11,651 bases of DNA from Planctomycetaceae bacterium. Lineage in GTDB: Bacteria > Planctomycetota > Planctomycetia > Pirellulales > UBA1268. The first letter of the stretch is position 1. Each line of letters begins with the position of its first letter. The translations under genes were made by a program, and so were the position numbers. The notes under the pieces were generated by a model, which saw nothing but the letters and a program-made list of their open reading frames with translations, made no database searches and was not told the DNA's origin. Where the stretch lies: assembly GCA_947453875.1 (NCBI GenBank), contig CANGIH010000033.1, forward strand, positions 1 through 11,651, written 5' to 3'. Shown one piece after another: positions 1 through 9,300 of this stretch.

Positions 1-401
1 GCAACTGCGAGAAGACCGACCGGGCCTCGGCGGCACTCGTCACCGATCTCCGCCGCCGCGGCATGCTCGATTCGACACTCGTCGTCTGGGGGGGGGAGTT
101 CGGCCGGACGCCGATGGTCGAGGCGAGTGCCGTCCTCGGCCGCTCAAAGGGGCGCGACCACCATCCCAATGCCTTCACGATGTGGCTGGCCGGTGGTGGG
201 ATCCGCCCCGGCGTCACGCACGGGGCGACCGACGAACTCGGATTCCATGTCGCCTCGGGGGAAGTCCATGTCCACGACCTCCAAGCGACGGTCCTCCACT
301 GCCTGGGGCTCGACCACGAGCGGCTCACGTTCCGCCATGCCGGCCGCGACTTCCGCCTCACCGATGTGCATGGCCGCGTCGTGAACGCTATCCTGTCCTG
401 A
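1..401 (+). CDS. DUF1501 family protein, C-terminal part (5' end outside window)
   Basis: This is the last 132 residues of a larger protein; reading starts in frame at base 3 and ends at TGA 399-401. The fragment carries the hallmarks of the DUF1501 family: the segment LVVWGGEFGRTPM, then GRDHHP, FTMWLAGGG, and near the C-terminus a VHVHDLQATVLHCLGLDHERLT segment followed by GRDFRLTDVHG. DUF1501 proteins are related to the sulfatase/alkaline-phosphatase fold, are usually exported by the Tat route, and are very abundant in planctomycetes, often paired with DUF1549/DUF1553 cytochrome-type proteins; the enzymatic reaction is not established. The conserved His and Asp residues of GRDHHP and HVHD could be metal ligands, which is inference. 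The N-terminal signal and first half are outside the window, so those cannot be checked. A run of nine G at 88-96 encodes part of the conserved WGGE. The next gene starts 50 bp downstream on the same strand, suggesting co-transcription. Confidence 0.93.
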   Translation, partial: NCEKTDRASAALVTDLRRRGMLDSTLVVWGGEFGRTPMVEASAVLGRSKGRDHHPNAFTMWLAGGGIRPGVTHGATDELGFHVASGEVHVHDLQATVLHCLGLDHERLTFRHAGRDFRLTDVHGRVVNAILS

Positions 402-451
402 CTTGCCGCCCGCCGTTTTGGCGCCGCGGTGTCTCGAACAGGGGGCTCTCC

Positions 452-1459
452 ATGCGACGTGTGCTGTCGGCTTGCTGCGTTCTGATCCTCTTCGCTTTTC
501 CGGTGAAGGCCGCCGATCCGTGGCTTGAAGTCGCCGGCGGCGACGGGCCCGGGAAGGGGAAGAAGGTCGTCCTCGTCAGTGGTGACGAGGAGTACCGCAG
601 CGAGGAGGCCCTCCCGCAGCTGGCGAAGATCCTCGCCCGCCACCATGGCTTCGATTGCACCGTCGTGTTCGCGATCGACCCGGCCACCGGCACGATCCAC
701 CCCAATACCAACGACAACATCCCCGGCCTCGAGAAGCTCGGGGATGCCGACTTGATGGTGATCGCGACGCGCTTTCGCAACCTGCCCGACGAGCAGATGA
801 AGCACGTCGATGCGTTTCTGAAGAAGGGCAAGCCGGTCGTGGCGATGCGGACGGCGACCCACGCCTTCAATATCCCCGAGGGGCGCACCTATCGCCGCTA
901 CAGCTGGGACTTCCCCGGCGAAGGCTTCGCGCAGGGCTTCGGCCGGCAGGTGCTCGGCGAGACCTGGATCAGCCACCACGGCGGCCACGGCAGCGAGAGC
1001 ACGCGAGGGCTCCTCGCTCCCGACGCCAAAGATCACCCGATCCTCCGCGGCATCAAGGATGGCGAGATCTGGGGGCCGACCGACGTCTACGGCGTCCGCC
1101 TGCCGCTCCCGGGCGATTCCAAGCCGCTCGTCCTCGGGGCGGTGCTCGCCGGCATGAAGCCCGACTCGCCGCCGGTCGTAGGGGAGAAGAACGAGCCGAT
1201 GATGCCGGTGGCCTGGGTAAAGAGCTACTCGGTCGAAGGGGGCCCGAAGGGGCGTTCCTTCACCACCACGATGGGCGCCGCTACCGACTTGGTGGCCGAG
1301 GGAACGCGACGGCTGCTCGTCAACGCCTGCTACTGGGCCGCCGGCCTCGAGGCGAAGATCCCGGAGAAGTCGAAGGTCGACATCGTCGGGACGTTCGAAC
1401 CGACCCCGTTCGGTTTCAATGGCGCGAAGCAGGGGCTCGCCCCCGCCGACTACCGCTAG
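452..1459 (+). CDS. Secreted ThuA-like domain protein
   Basis: This encodes 335 residues starting at ATG 452. I chose this start because it gives a clean signal peptide: two Arg, a hydrophobic stretch at residues 4-17, then a VKA-type signal peptidase I site near residues 18-21. The frame is open further upstream, but that would overlap the DUF1501 gene and bury the signal. A weak purine run (AGGGGG, 440-445) lies six bases before the ATG. The mature protein matches the ThuA-like (trehalose-utilisation) family with a flavodoxin/glutamine-amidotransferase-like fold: KKVVLVSGDEEYRSEE at 37-52, GDADLMVIATRFRNLPDEQ around 97-115, VVAMRTATHAF at 129-139, SHHGGHGSES at 174-183, DHPILRGI at 194-201 and RRLLVNACYWAAGLE at 286-300. 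ThuA members are linked to sugar catabolism, but the reaction is mostly unproven. The family call is firm; the substrate is unknown. The stop codon overlaps the ribosome binding site of the next gene. Confidence 0.88.
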   Translation: MRRVLSACCVLILFAFPVKAADPWLEVAGGDGPGKGKKVVLVSGDEEYRSEEALPQLAKILARHHGFDCTVVFAIDPATGTIHPNTNDNIPGLEKLGDADLMVIATRFRNLPDEQMKHVDAFLKKGKPVVAMRTATHAFNIPEGRTYRRYSWDFPGEGFAQGFGRQVLGETWISHHGGHGSESTRGLLAPDAKDHPILRGIKDGEIWGPTDVYGVRLPLPGDSKPLVLGAVLAGMKPDSPPVVGEKNEPMMPVAWVKSYSVEGGPKGRSFTTTMGAATDLVAEGTRRLLVNACYWAAGLEAKIPEKSKVDIVGTFEPTPFGFNGAKQGLAPADYR

Positions 1460-1463
1460 GAGG
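1458..1463 (+). promoter_or_regulatory. Shine-Dalgarno AGGAGG that fixes the GTG start of the bicupin gene
   Basis: A perfect AGGAGG begins inside the TAG stop of the ThuA-like gene and is followed by a six-base spacer (ACTTCC) and GTG at 1470. The frame is open further upstream, with an ATG at 1419, but that would add 17 low-complexity residues overlapping the ThuA gene. The spacing and perfect match make GTG 1470 the better start, and the overlap suggests translational coupling. Confidence 0.85.
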
Positions 1464-1469
1464 ACTTCC

Positions 1470-2465
1470 GTGACCAACCACACCCCCGATCCGCACCCGC
1501 TCGATCACCTCACCGCCTCGGCCCGCTTTCACGACTACCGCTACGCCTCCAATCCCCTCGCCGAGGGTTCGACCGGCGAGGTGCCTTTGGCCCGGTTCGA
1601 TGCCGAGCTGCACGAGCGTGGCGGCACCCGGGTGCTGGTGCTCGACAACTCGGTGGCGCTCGGCTGCTCCGGTCCGGCGACGAGCCCCGGGCTGTGCGCG
1701 AGCTTCGTCCGCGTCCGGGCCGGCGAGGGAATCGTCACCGATGCCAATGCCACGAGCCAGCTGTTCTTCGTGATGCGCGGCGCCGGCACGAGCACGCATG
1801 TCGAGGGTGATCCCGCGACGCCGTCGATCCCGTGGAAGGCGGGGGATCTGTTCACGCTCCCCGCCCGCAGCCGGATGCTTCACGCGGCCACCGACGATGC
1901 CGCCCTCTATTGGGTGCATGACGAGCCGCTGCTGCGCTATCTGGGGGCCGAGGCGACCGGGCGGCAGTTCTCCCCCACCCTTTACCGCCGTGAGGCGATC
2001 CTCGAGGCGCTCGACGGGGTGCTCCGCGATCCCTCGAGCGCCACAGCCAACCGGTTGAGCGTCCTCCTCGCCAACCGGCTCTTCCCGCAGACGATGACGA
2101 TCACGCACGTCATCTGGGCGATGTTCGGGCTCCTGCCGGTGGGCGCCGTCCAGGCCCCGCATCGGCATCAGTCGGTGGCCCTCGATCTCGTCGTCGATGC
2201 GCGACCGGGCTGCTACACGATGGTCGGCCGTACCCTCGACCGCGATGGCAGCATCAAGGACGGCATCCGGGTCGATTGGAAGCCCCACTCGGCCTTCGTC
2301 ACGCCGCCGGGGCTTTGGCACTCGCACCACAACGAGTCGGGGCAGCCGGCCCACATTCTCCCGATCCAGGATGCCGGGCTCCACACCTTCCTGCGGACGC
2401 TCAACATCCTCTTCAGTCGACGCACGAAGGATGGCGGCCACGACGTCGTCGAGCGGGCCGGCTGA
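1470..2465 (+). CDS. Bicupin protein related to gentisate 1,2-dioxygenase
   Basis: This encodes 331 residues from GTG 1470. There are two cupin-like halves. The first, about residues 75-160, keeps the beta-barrel pattern (TSQLFFVMRGAGTSTHV, then WKAGDLFTLPARSRMLHAA), but the motif-1 HxH is missing: Asn93 and Thr95 stand near where the His pair would be, although His138 remains. The second half, about 215-315, has HRH at 231-233 (QAPHRHQSVALDLVVDA) and PPGLWHSHHN at 279-288, which fits the canonical second cupin motif PxG(x)2H(x)3N, so His231, His233 and His284 can bind a metal. The closing segment IQDAGLHTFLRTLNILF resembles the end of gentisate/1-hydroxy-2-naphthoate ring-cleaving dioxygenases. 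The total length is close to that family. Oxidative ring cleavage is possible but unproven; a sugar- or sensor-type cupin is an alternative. No signal peptide is visible, so it is probably cytoplasmic, unlike the exported product before it. Confidence 0.8.
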   Translation: MTNHTPDPHPLDHLTASARFHDYRYASNPLAEGSTGEVPLARFDAELHERGGTRVLVLDNSVALGCSGPATSPGLCASFVRVRAGEGIVTDANATSQLFFVMRGAGTSTHVEGDPATPSIPWKAGDLFTLPARSRMLHAATDDAALYWVHDEPLLRYLGAEATGRQFSPTLYRREAILEALDGVLRDPSSATANRLSVLLANRLFPQTMTITHVIWAMFGLLPVGAVQAPHRHQSVALDLVVDARPGCYTMVGRTLDRDGSIKDGIRVDWKPHSAFVTPPGLWHSHHNESGQPAHILPIQDAGLHTFLRTLNILFSRRTKDGGHDVVERAG

Positions 2466-2503
2466 TCACGTCCGCGGCAGACGGGCTGGCTGGGGCGACC
2501 CTG

Positions 2504-2546
2504 AAAACGCCCTGGGGGCCAGGCGGATGTCCGCCGAGCCCCCAGG
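2504..2546 (-). terminator. Nested perfect hairpin with T-run, terminator of the giant gene
   Basis: The outer arms CCTGGGGGC (2511-2519) and GCCCCCAGG (2538-2546) are exact inverted repeats of 9 bp. Inside them GGCGGA (2522-2527) and TCCGCC (2530-2535) form a second stem, separated from the outer one by a 2x2 mismatch (CA opposite GA). Read on the minus strand, the hairpin is followed by GCGTTTTC (TTTT at 2507-2504), the usual form of an intrinsic terminator, and it lies 26 bases after the stop of the giant gene. On the plus strand it is followed only by a TGTGTGTGT run, so termination of the operon there is less certain. Confidence 0.7.
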
Positions 2547-2571
2547 TGTGTGTGTCATCGCCGGCCTTCGC

Positions 2572-3360
2572 TCACTGAATGACCGTCAGGCCGCGGGCTC
2601 CGCTCGTGTTGTACTTCATGGTCACCGCGGGGCCGAAGGCGGTCTTGATCACCGAGGTGCCGGTGCAGGTGCCGGTCGCGTACACGCCGTTTGTCGCATA
2701 CGACACGCTGTTGTACTGGCCGGTCCCCGTGCCACCGATCGTGGCCCCGACGGCATCGACGATGAAGAAGGCCGACGGGGCCTGGCTGATCGCGTTGCCC
2801 TGGACGATCGTCCCGGTGGTGTTGCCGGTCACGGTGATGCCGGCACTGGTCCGCGACGAACCGCTGATCACGTTCCCCTGGCCGGCGAGGCCGAAGGTGA
2901 TGCCGCTGGCATTGAGGGAGGCACCCTGACCATTCCCGATGAAGATCGAGTTGGTGACCAGCGTGTTGGCCAGAACACCAGACGCGAGCATGCCGTAGGC
3001 ACTGTTGCTCACGGTGATCCCCGAGATCGTCGAGCCGGCCGCGGAGACGAGCCATACCCCAGCCCCGCCGAAGTTCTGGAACGTCGTGTCCTTCAGCGTG
3101 CTGCCAGCCGCCGTGGCGGTGAAGGTCAGCCCGTTGGCCGTCGCCCCTGCGGAGGTGCCGTCGAGGGTGAGGTACTTGTTGCCGACGACCGACAGCGGCA
3201 CGAGCACCGCGGGGAGGGCCGAGGCGAGCTTGATCGTCGCCGGGGCTGTGTAGGTGATCTGCGACGGGGCCTTCAGCGAGTTGATCGTCTGGAGGGTGTC
3301 GCGGAGCGAGCCTGTGCCGGAGTCGGCGGAACTCGACAGGGTCCACTGGATCCGCTTGCC
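2572..3360 (-). other. C-terminal right-handed beta-helix domain of the giant protein
   Basis: The domain opens with SADSGTGSLRDTLQTIN, which resembles the SGPGSLRxAI/CSLREA motif that precedes parallel beta-helices in many secreted bacterial proteins. Repeating rungs follow: LTLDGTSAGATANGLTF, STLKDTTFQNFGGAGVWL, STISGITVSNSAYGMLA, NTLVTNSIFIGNGQGASL, GNVISGSSRTSAGITVTGN, then TGTIVQGNAIS. This is the pattern of pectate-lyase-like or NosD-like helices. No catalytic Asp/Arg/Lys set typical of a polysaccharide lyase is evident, so a structural or carbohydrate-binding role is as likely as enzymatic activity. The chain ends about 20 residues after a short CTGT segment, with no anchor. Confidence 0.65.
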
Positions 3361-6300
3361 AGACGGCATCGTCACGCCGCCGGGGGCGACGATCGTGCCG
3401 CCGTTGGCCATGATGACGCCGCCGGTGACCCCGGAGAAGTTGACCGTGCTCGTGGTCTGGAGCTTCGGGGAGGGGCTGCCCGCAGGGCCGATGTTGACGT
3501 TGCCGCCGTTGAGCGTGCTGATCGACACCTGACCCTGGGTCGAGACCTGGGCGATCTTCAGCAGGCCGTTGTTGACCACCGTCAGCGGGGCGCCGGCGGC
3601 AGCGAGATTGGCCGAGAGGGTGCCGAGGGAGTTGCCGGCGTTGTTGAGCGTCACACCGCCGACGGTGGTGGCGACATCGAACGACGTCGTGGTGGCAGGT
3701 TGGCCTTGGGCCACCGCCCCGCCGGTCCGGAGCGTGAAAGCCCCGGCCGCGATCGTCGAGAGGTAGATGTCATCCTTGTCGGTGAAGGAGGCGGCCCTGT
3801 TGCCGTTGGAGATCTGCAGGACGTCGGCATCGTTGCCGGCATTGGTCAGCGAGATCGTGCCGTTGACCGTCGCCACCACGCATCCGGTCGCGGTGATCGC
3901 GGCGGTCTGCGTCACGCTGCCGACGGTGGCGAGCGTGAAGTAGCCGCTGGTGATCCCGGCGATCGAGATGTCGTTCTTGTCGACCACCGTCACGTTGCGG
4001 GTGCCGTTGGAGACCTTGAGCGAGCCGAAGTCGTTGCCGTTGGCGTTGAGCGTCACGGCGCCTGCCGTGTTGGTGATCGTGGCCGTGGCGGCGACGATCG
4101 GACCGGTCGGCGACTGGGTGACGTCGCCGGCGGTGGTGAGCTTGAGTTCCCCGGCCTTGATTCCCCCGACGACGACGCCGCTCTTGTCGGTGTATTCGAC
4201 GAGCCGCGTGCCGTTGTCGACCGTGAGCGTGCCGACGTCATTGCCGACGTTGTTGAGCACCATGTTGCCGAACGTCGACTTGAGCGTGGCGGTCGTGGCC
4301 ACAAGCGGGCCGGTTTGCGTGAGATGGCCCCCGAGCGAAAGGGAGACATCACCGCCGGTGAGCTTCGTGATCTTCAGGCCGTCGACGTCGGTCAGGCTCA
4401 CGGCCCGGTTGCCGTTGGAGATGTCGATCACGTCGAAGTCGTTCTTCGCATTGGCGAGCGTGATCGCCCCGCCGGTCGACGAGGCGACCAGAGTGCCCGC
4501 GGTGAGCACGCCGGGGAGGGTGATCGCCGCCCCCGAGGTGAGAGTGAGCGTGGTGGCGGAGAGGGGGTTGCTCGTCGTGCCGGTGATCGCACCATTCACG
4601 GCCGAGACGGTCGTCGTGCCGCCGGTGCCGAGGCTCTCGGCCGAACCGGTCCCCACGAACGACACGCCGCCAGTGAGGGCCGTCAGCGCGATCGACTTGT
4701 TGCTGCCTGTGGTCGCGAGAGGGCCGTTGACGGTGATCGAGTTGGCCGTGATCGAGATGTTGCCTGTGGTGACGAAGTTGCCGAACGTCACCGTCTGGCC
4801 CGGCTTGTTGATCGTCAGGTTGCCGTCGACGGCGATCGTGTCGGGAACGCTCGCCGGGTTGTAGGTCGGCGTGGTGAGGGTGTCGTAGGAGAGCACCTGG
4901 GCGCTGATCACCGCCGGCGGCACGAGGGTGAAGGTGCCGTTGCTGGCGTTGAGCGACACGAGGTTCGGTGCGGTGAGAGTGCCGACGACGTTGATGTCAC
5001 CCGACACGCTCGTGAGGAAAATGTTGGAATTGGGGGCGGTGGTGGTGATCGGCCCGGCGTCGAAGGAGGGGAAGTTCGTGAACACGAAGTCGTTCACCGA
5101 CGACCCGGCGACCGCGACGACGTTGTTGGTCGTGGAGTCGAGCTTCACACCGCCGGTGAGCGAGACCACTTCGAATGCAGCCGCGGTGATCGGGGCGGTC
5201 TGCGTGATGTCGCCCTTGGACACGATGCCCATGTCCCCGCCATCGAGGCCCTTGATCACGAGATCGCCGGCGGAATTCTCGAAGAAGATGTTGCCGGTGC
5301 CGTTGCTCGCCTGGAAGGTGTTGACGGCGTTGGCCTGAGAGTCGAGCTGGATCGTGCCGCCGCCGCTGCCATTGACGACCAGATCGGTGGCGTTGATGAA
5401 GCCCGACTGCGTCAGGCCACCGGCCACCGTGATCGTCACCGGCCCGCCCTGGATGAAGCCGATGTCGAGATCACCGACGGTGTCCTTCACCGACACCGGT
5501 GCCCCGGCGTTGCTCGCGGCGAACAGGCCGAGTTCGTTGTCCTGGGTGTCGAGGGTGATCGCATCCTTCCCGGTGCCCGCCACCGTGAGGTTGTCGGCGA
5601 CGATCGCCCCTGACTGCGTGACGGCGCCGGCGGCCGTGATCGACATCTGGCCGACAGCCGACTTGCCGAGGACGAGATCCCCGGTGGCATCCTTGAAGAC
5701 GACCACACCGCCCGGATTCGTCGCCTGGAAACCGTCGACCTTGTTGGTCTGCGTGTTGAGGAGGATCGGCGAGCCGTTGCCGGTCACCGAGAGGTTCGTG
5801 GCGTTGATGAAGCCCGACTGCGTCAGTTTCCCGCCGGCCACGATGTTCACCGGGCCGCCCTGGATGAACGCGATGTCGAGGTTGCCATTGGCATCCTTGA
5901 TGCCGACCGGTGCCGAGCCGTTGCTGGCGGCGAAGGTGCCGATCGCGTTGGGCTGCGTGTCGAGCGAGATCGCGTCCTTCGTGGTCCCCTGAACGGTCAA
6001 CGTGGCGGCAGTGATCGCCCCCGACTGCGTCACGGCGCCGGCGGCCGTGATCGTCATGGTGGCGACGTTGCTCTCGAGGATGTCGAGGCTTCCGGAGGTG
6101 TCCTTGACGACGACGGTGCCGCCCGGGTTCGTGGCCCCAAAGGCCCCGAGCTGGTTGGCCTGGGTGTCGAGGGTGATCGGCGAGCCGTTGCCGGTGACGT
6201 CGAGCGAGGCGGCGATGATCGCCCCGGTCTGGGTGATCGTGCCGGCGGCGCCGATGCCGACGGCGCCACCGTTGATCGAGGTGATCGACAGGGCCTGGTC

Positions 6301-9300
6301 GTTGGTGAAGTAGATCGCGCCCGGCGCCGAGGCGGTCACCGTGGCGACATGAAGCTCGATCGGATCATCGACCGCACCGATCGAGCCGGTCTGCGACGTG
6401 AGGACGACGTTCTTGGCCGTGAGGTCGAGAGTGGTGTCGCCGTCGGTGATCGACTTGTTGGCGGTGACGGTCACCTGGCCGTTGACGGAGTTGGTCACGA
6501 CACTGCCGAGCTGTACCCCGCCGCCGGTGCTCGTGAGCGTGACCCCGGTCTTGCTCGTCGACGCCTGGACGTCGGTGGCGCTGATCGTGCCACCGGCGGT
6601 CACGTTCACATTCCCCTTCACGCTCTTCACCTGCTGGAAGCCGGCCGGGCCGGTGGGCTCGCCGAGGGTGATCGCGTCGAGTTCGGAGATCGTGATCGTG
6701 CCGTTGGCGAGTGCTCCGAGGGTGCCGACGGCCGTCCGCAGGGTGATGATGCCGTCGGCCTTGGTGGCGGCGTTGACCCGCGCGGTGGTGGCGAGCACGT
6801 TGGGCGCGGTGGCGGTCGGATCGGAGGAGAGGACGTCACCGGTGGCGGTGAGCGTCACCACCCCCTTCGGGGCCGAGATGGTGTCGACGTAGATCGTGTT
6901 GGCGGCCGTGGTGCCGGTCGGCGTGATGGTGGTGAGCGTGACGTTGCTCAGGTTCGAGGTCACGTTTCTGGCCGTCATCGGCGACGACGCGGTGACACGG
7001 ACGTTGTTGGCGGCCGCCACGTTCAGCAGCGTCACCGGCAGCGTCGCGATGTTGTCGATGTCGATCGTCGAGGACGGGGCCGAGGCCGAGAGCGTCGTGA
7101 CATTCGTATCGAGGTCGATGCGGCCCGACTTGCTCGTGAGATTCGCCGTGGCGGCGATCACCTCGGCGGCGTCGGAGACGACCGCCTGGGTGAGGTTCGA
7201 GCCGGCGACGAGCGTCACCGAGCCGCTGGGGCCGGCGTCGACGAGGTTGACCGACATCGCGCCGCCAGCGGTGACGCTGATCGGGCCGTTGTTGGCCGAC
7301 AGGCTCGTCGTGCCGTTGCCGACGATCAAGTCGTCAGACTCGTTGATCGTGATCCCGGCAGCCGACCCGTTGACGCGGCCGACGACGGTGTCGACCTTGG
7401 TCGTCACTGTGGCGCCGTTGAGCGCCGAGATGGCGAGGTTTTTCGTGGTCACGAGGCCCGACGGGGTGCCGATGATCGCACCGGCGTCGGCCTGAAGCGT
7501 GACGGCCGCCGGGGCGGTGACCGGGGAATTGATGATCAGATCGGAGCCGGTGGCGACGAGGTTCACCGTCTCGGTGCGCGTCGAGTTGAAGTCACCGGCG
7601 GTGACCGGCCCGTTCACCGTCAGCTTCTGCGCGGTGACGAACACCGAGCCGTCCTTCGTGACGGCCTTGTCGAGAGTCAGGTCGCTCGAGGGGCGGTTGA
7701 TCGTCAGGTCGCCGGCACCGGTGAGGGTGATCCCGACGACCGAGAACTGGGCCAGGAGAGCGTCGAGCGGCTGGTCGAGGGCCGTCCAGTCGAGCCGCTT
7801 GGCCGACAGCTGGGCCACGTTCCCGACCGTCGCCACGCCGGTCGCGGTGGTGCCCCCGCCCGGAGCCGGGCTGAAGGTGACCACCGGCGGGACGGCATAG
7901 CCGGCGCCGGGATTGGTGACCGTGACACCATTCACCGAGCCACCGCTGATCGTCGTCGTGGCAAGGGCCCCGGAGCCGAAGGGGACGAGCGTCACCTTCG
8001 GCGGGGTGGTGGAGCTGTAGCCCGAGCCGTTGTCGGTGATGCGGATGCTCGTCACCACGCCCCCTGACATGTTCGCCACGCCGGTCGCACCCGAGCCGAC
8101 CGGATTGAGGATCACGTCGGTGGTCGAGGGGTTGTAGCCCGAGCCACTGCTCGTCATCGTCACGCCGGTGACGACGTACGACGTGGTCGCCGTGGCCGCC
8201 GCCTGCTGCGTGGCGCCGCCGCCGGTGAAGGTCACCGTGGCGCCGTTGACATAGCCCGAGCCGGGCTTGGTGATCGTCAGGCCCGTCACGAAGCCATTGG
8301 TGATCGTGGCGATCGCCTCAGCCCCCGAGCCGGCGCCACCGACGCCCGCGATCGTCACTGTCGGTGCCGAGCTGTAGCCGACGCCGGCGCTTGTGAAGGT
8401 GATTCCGGTGACACCCAGTGCCGTGGTTGCGGTGGCGACGGCGCCGGAGCCCGAACCGCTGCGATCGACGACGCTCACCGTCGGCGGGGCGACGTAGCCC
8501 TTGCCGGGGGCGGCGAGATTGACTTTGGTAATCGCCCCGATGCCGTTGACGGTGACAGACGCGGCCGTGGCCCCACCACCCGAAGCGACCGGAACCAAGG
8601 CGATCGTCGTCGTGGCCGGGTTGTAGGCGGTGCCGGGGTTGGTGATGGTGATCGAGCCCACCACCTGCTCGACGCCGGCGGTGATCGCGGCGGTCGTGCC
8701 CCCGGAGTTCGGGGAGGAGAGGCTGACCGTCGGCGTGCTGGTGTAGTTCTTGCCCGACTCGATCGCCCGGTAGCCGACCACGGTGTAGTTCTGGTCGTTG
8801 AAAGCCACCTGCATGCCGTTGCCGCTGCCGCCGGTGACGCCGCTCGGCCGGGTGGTGTAGCCCGAGCCAGCGGCGTACACTGACAGGACAGGCGAAAGGC
8901 CGGCGGATTCAACCCGAAGGATTCCCCCTTGGCCGCCGACGTGGTTGAGCGTCGAGGTGGTGTTGAAGCCGGTGCCACCGCTGACGACCGAGACGGCCGT
9001 GATCACGCCGCCGGTGCTGACGGTGTCGACATTGACGACGAGCCCGGTAGCACCGAGCGTGGCGTCGGAGAGGTAGAGCCGATCGCCGGGGATGTACGTG
9101 CTGCCGCCGCGGACGACGGCGAGTCCCGTGACGACGCCACCCGAGGAGACCCCGGTGACCTTCACCTCGGCGCCGGTGCCCGCGACGACCGTGAGGAGAT
9201 CACCCGGCACGTAGCCGCTGCTGGCGCTGGCGGAGATTGAACCGAGCGAGCCAACGGTGAGGCCGAGGAGCGCCTGGCCGGTGGCGCCGCTACCGCCGCC

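Noticed and set aside
408..425. Small hairpin CGCC-GTTTT-GGCG between the DUF1501 and ThuA-like genes
   Set aside because: The stem is only 4 bp with no T-run after it; it is expected by chance in GC-rich DNA and gives no support for a terminator.
182..451. Upstream extension of the ThuA-like gene
   Set aside because: The added 90 residues overlap the conserved DUF1501 coding region out of frame, are Arg/Pro-rich, and would place the signal peptide in the interior.
464..478. LSAC as a lipobox in the ThuA-like protein
   Set aside because: The Cys at residue 8 lies before the hydrophobic core rather than after it, so a signal peptidase I site near residue 20 is more likely.
1416..2441. 341-codon minus-strand open frame over the bicupin gene
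   Set aside because: Antisense to a gene with clear cupin motifs and a perfect Shine-Dalgarno; the product shows no recognisable domain.
2197..5613. 1138-codon plus-strand open frame antisense to the giant gene
   Set aside because: It is in exact codon register with the minus-strand gene, runs through the end of the bicupin gene, and its translation is an Arg/Gly/Asp/Val-rich string without domains. It is explained by the absence of TTA, CTA and TCA codons on the other strand.
6349..8067. 572-codon plus-strand open frame, and similar ones at 8929-9240 and 10852-11559
   Set aside because: Same codon register and same low-complexity composition; these are shadows of the giant gene.
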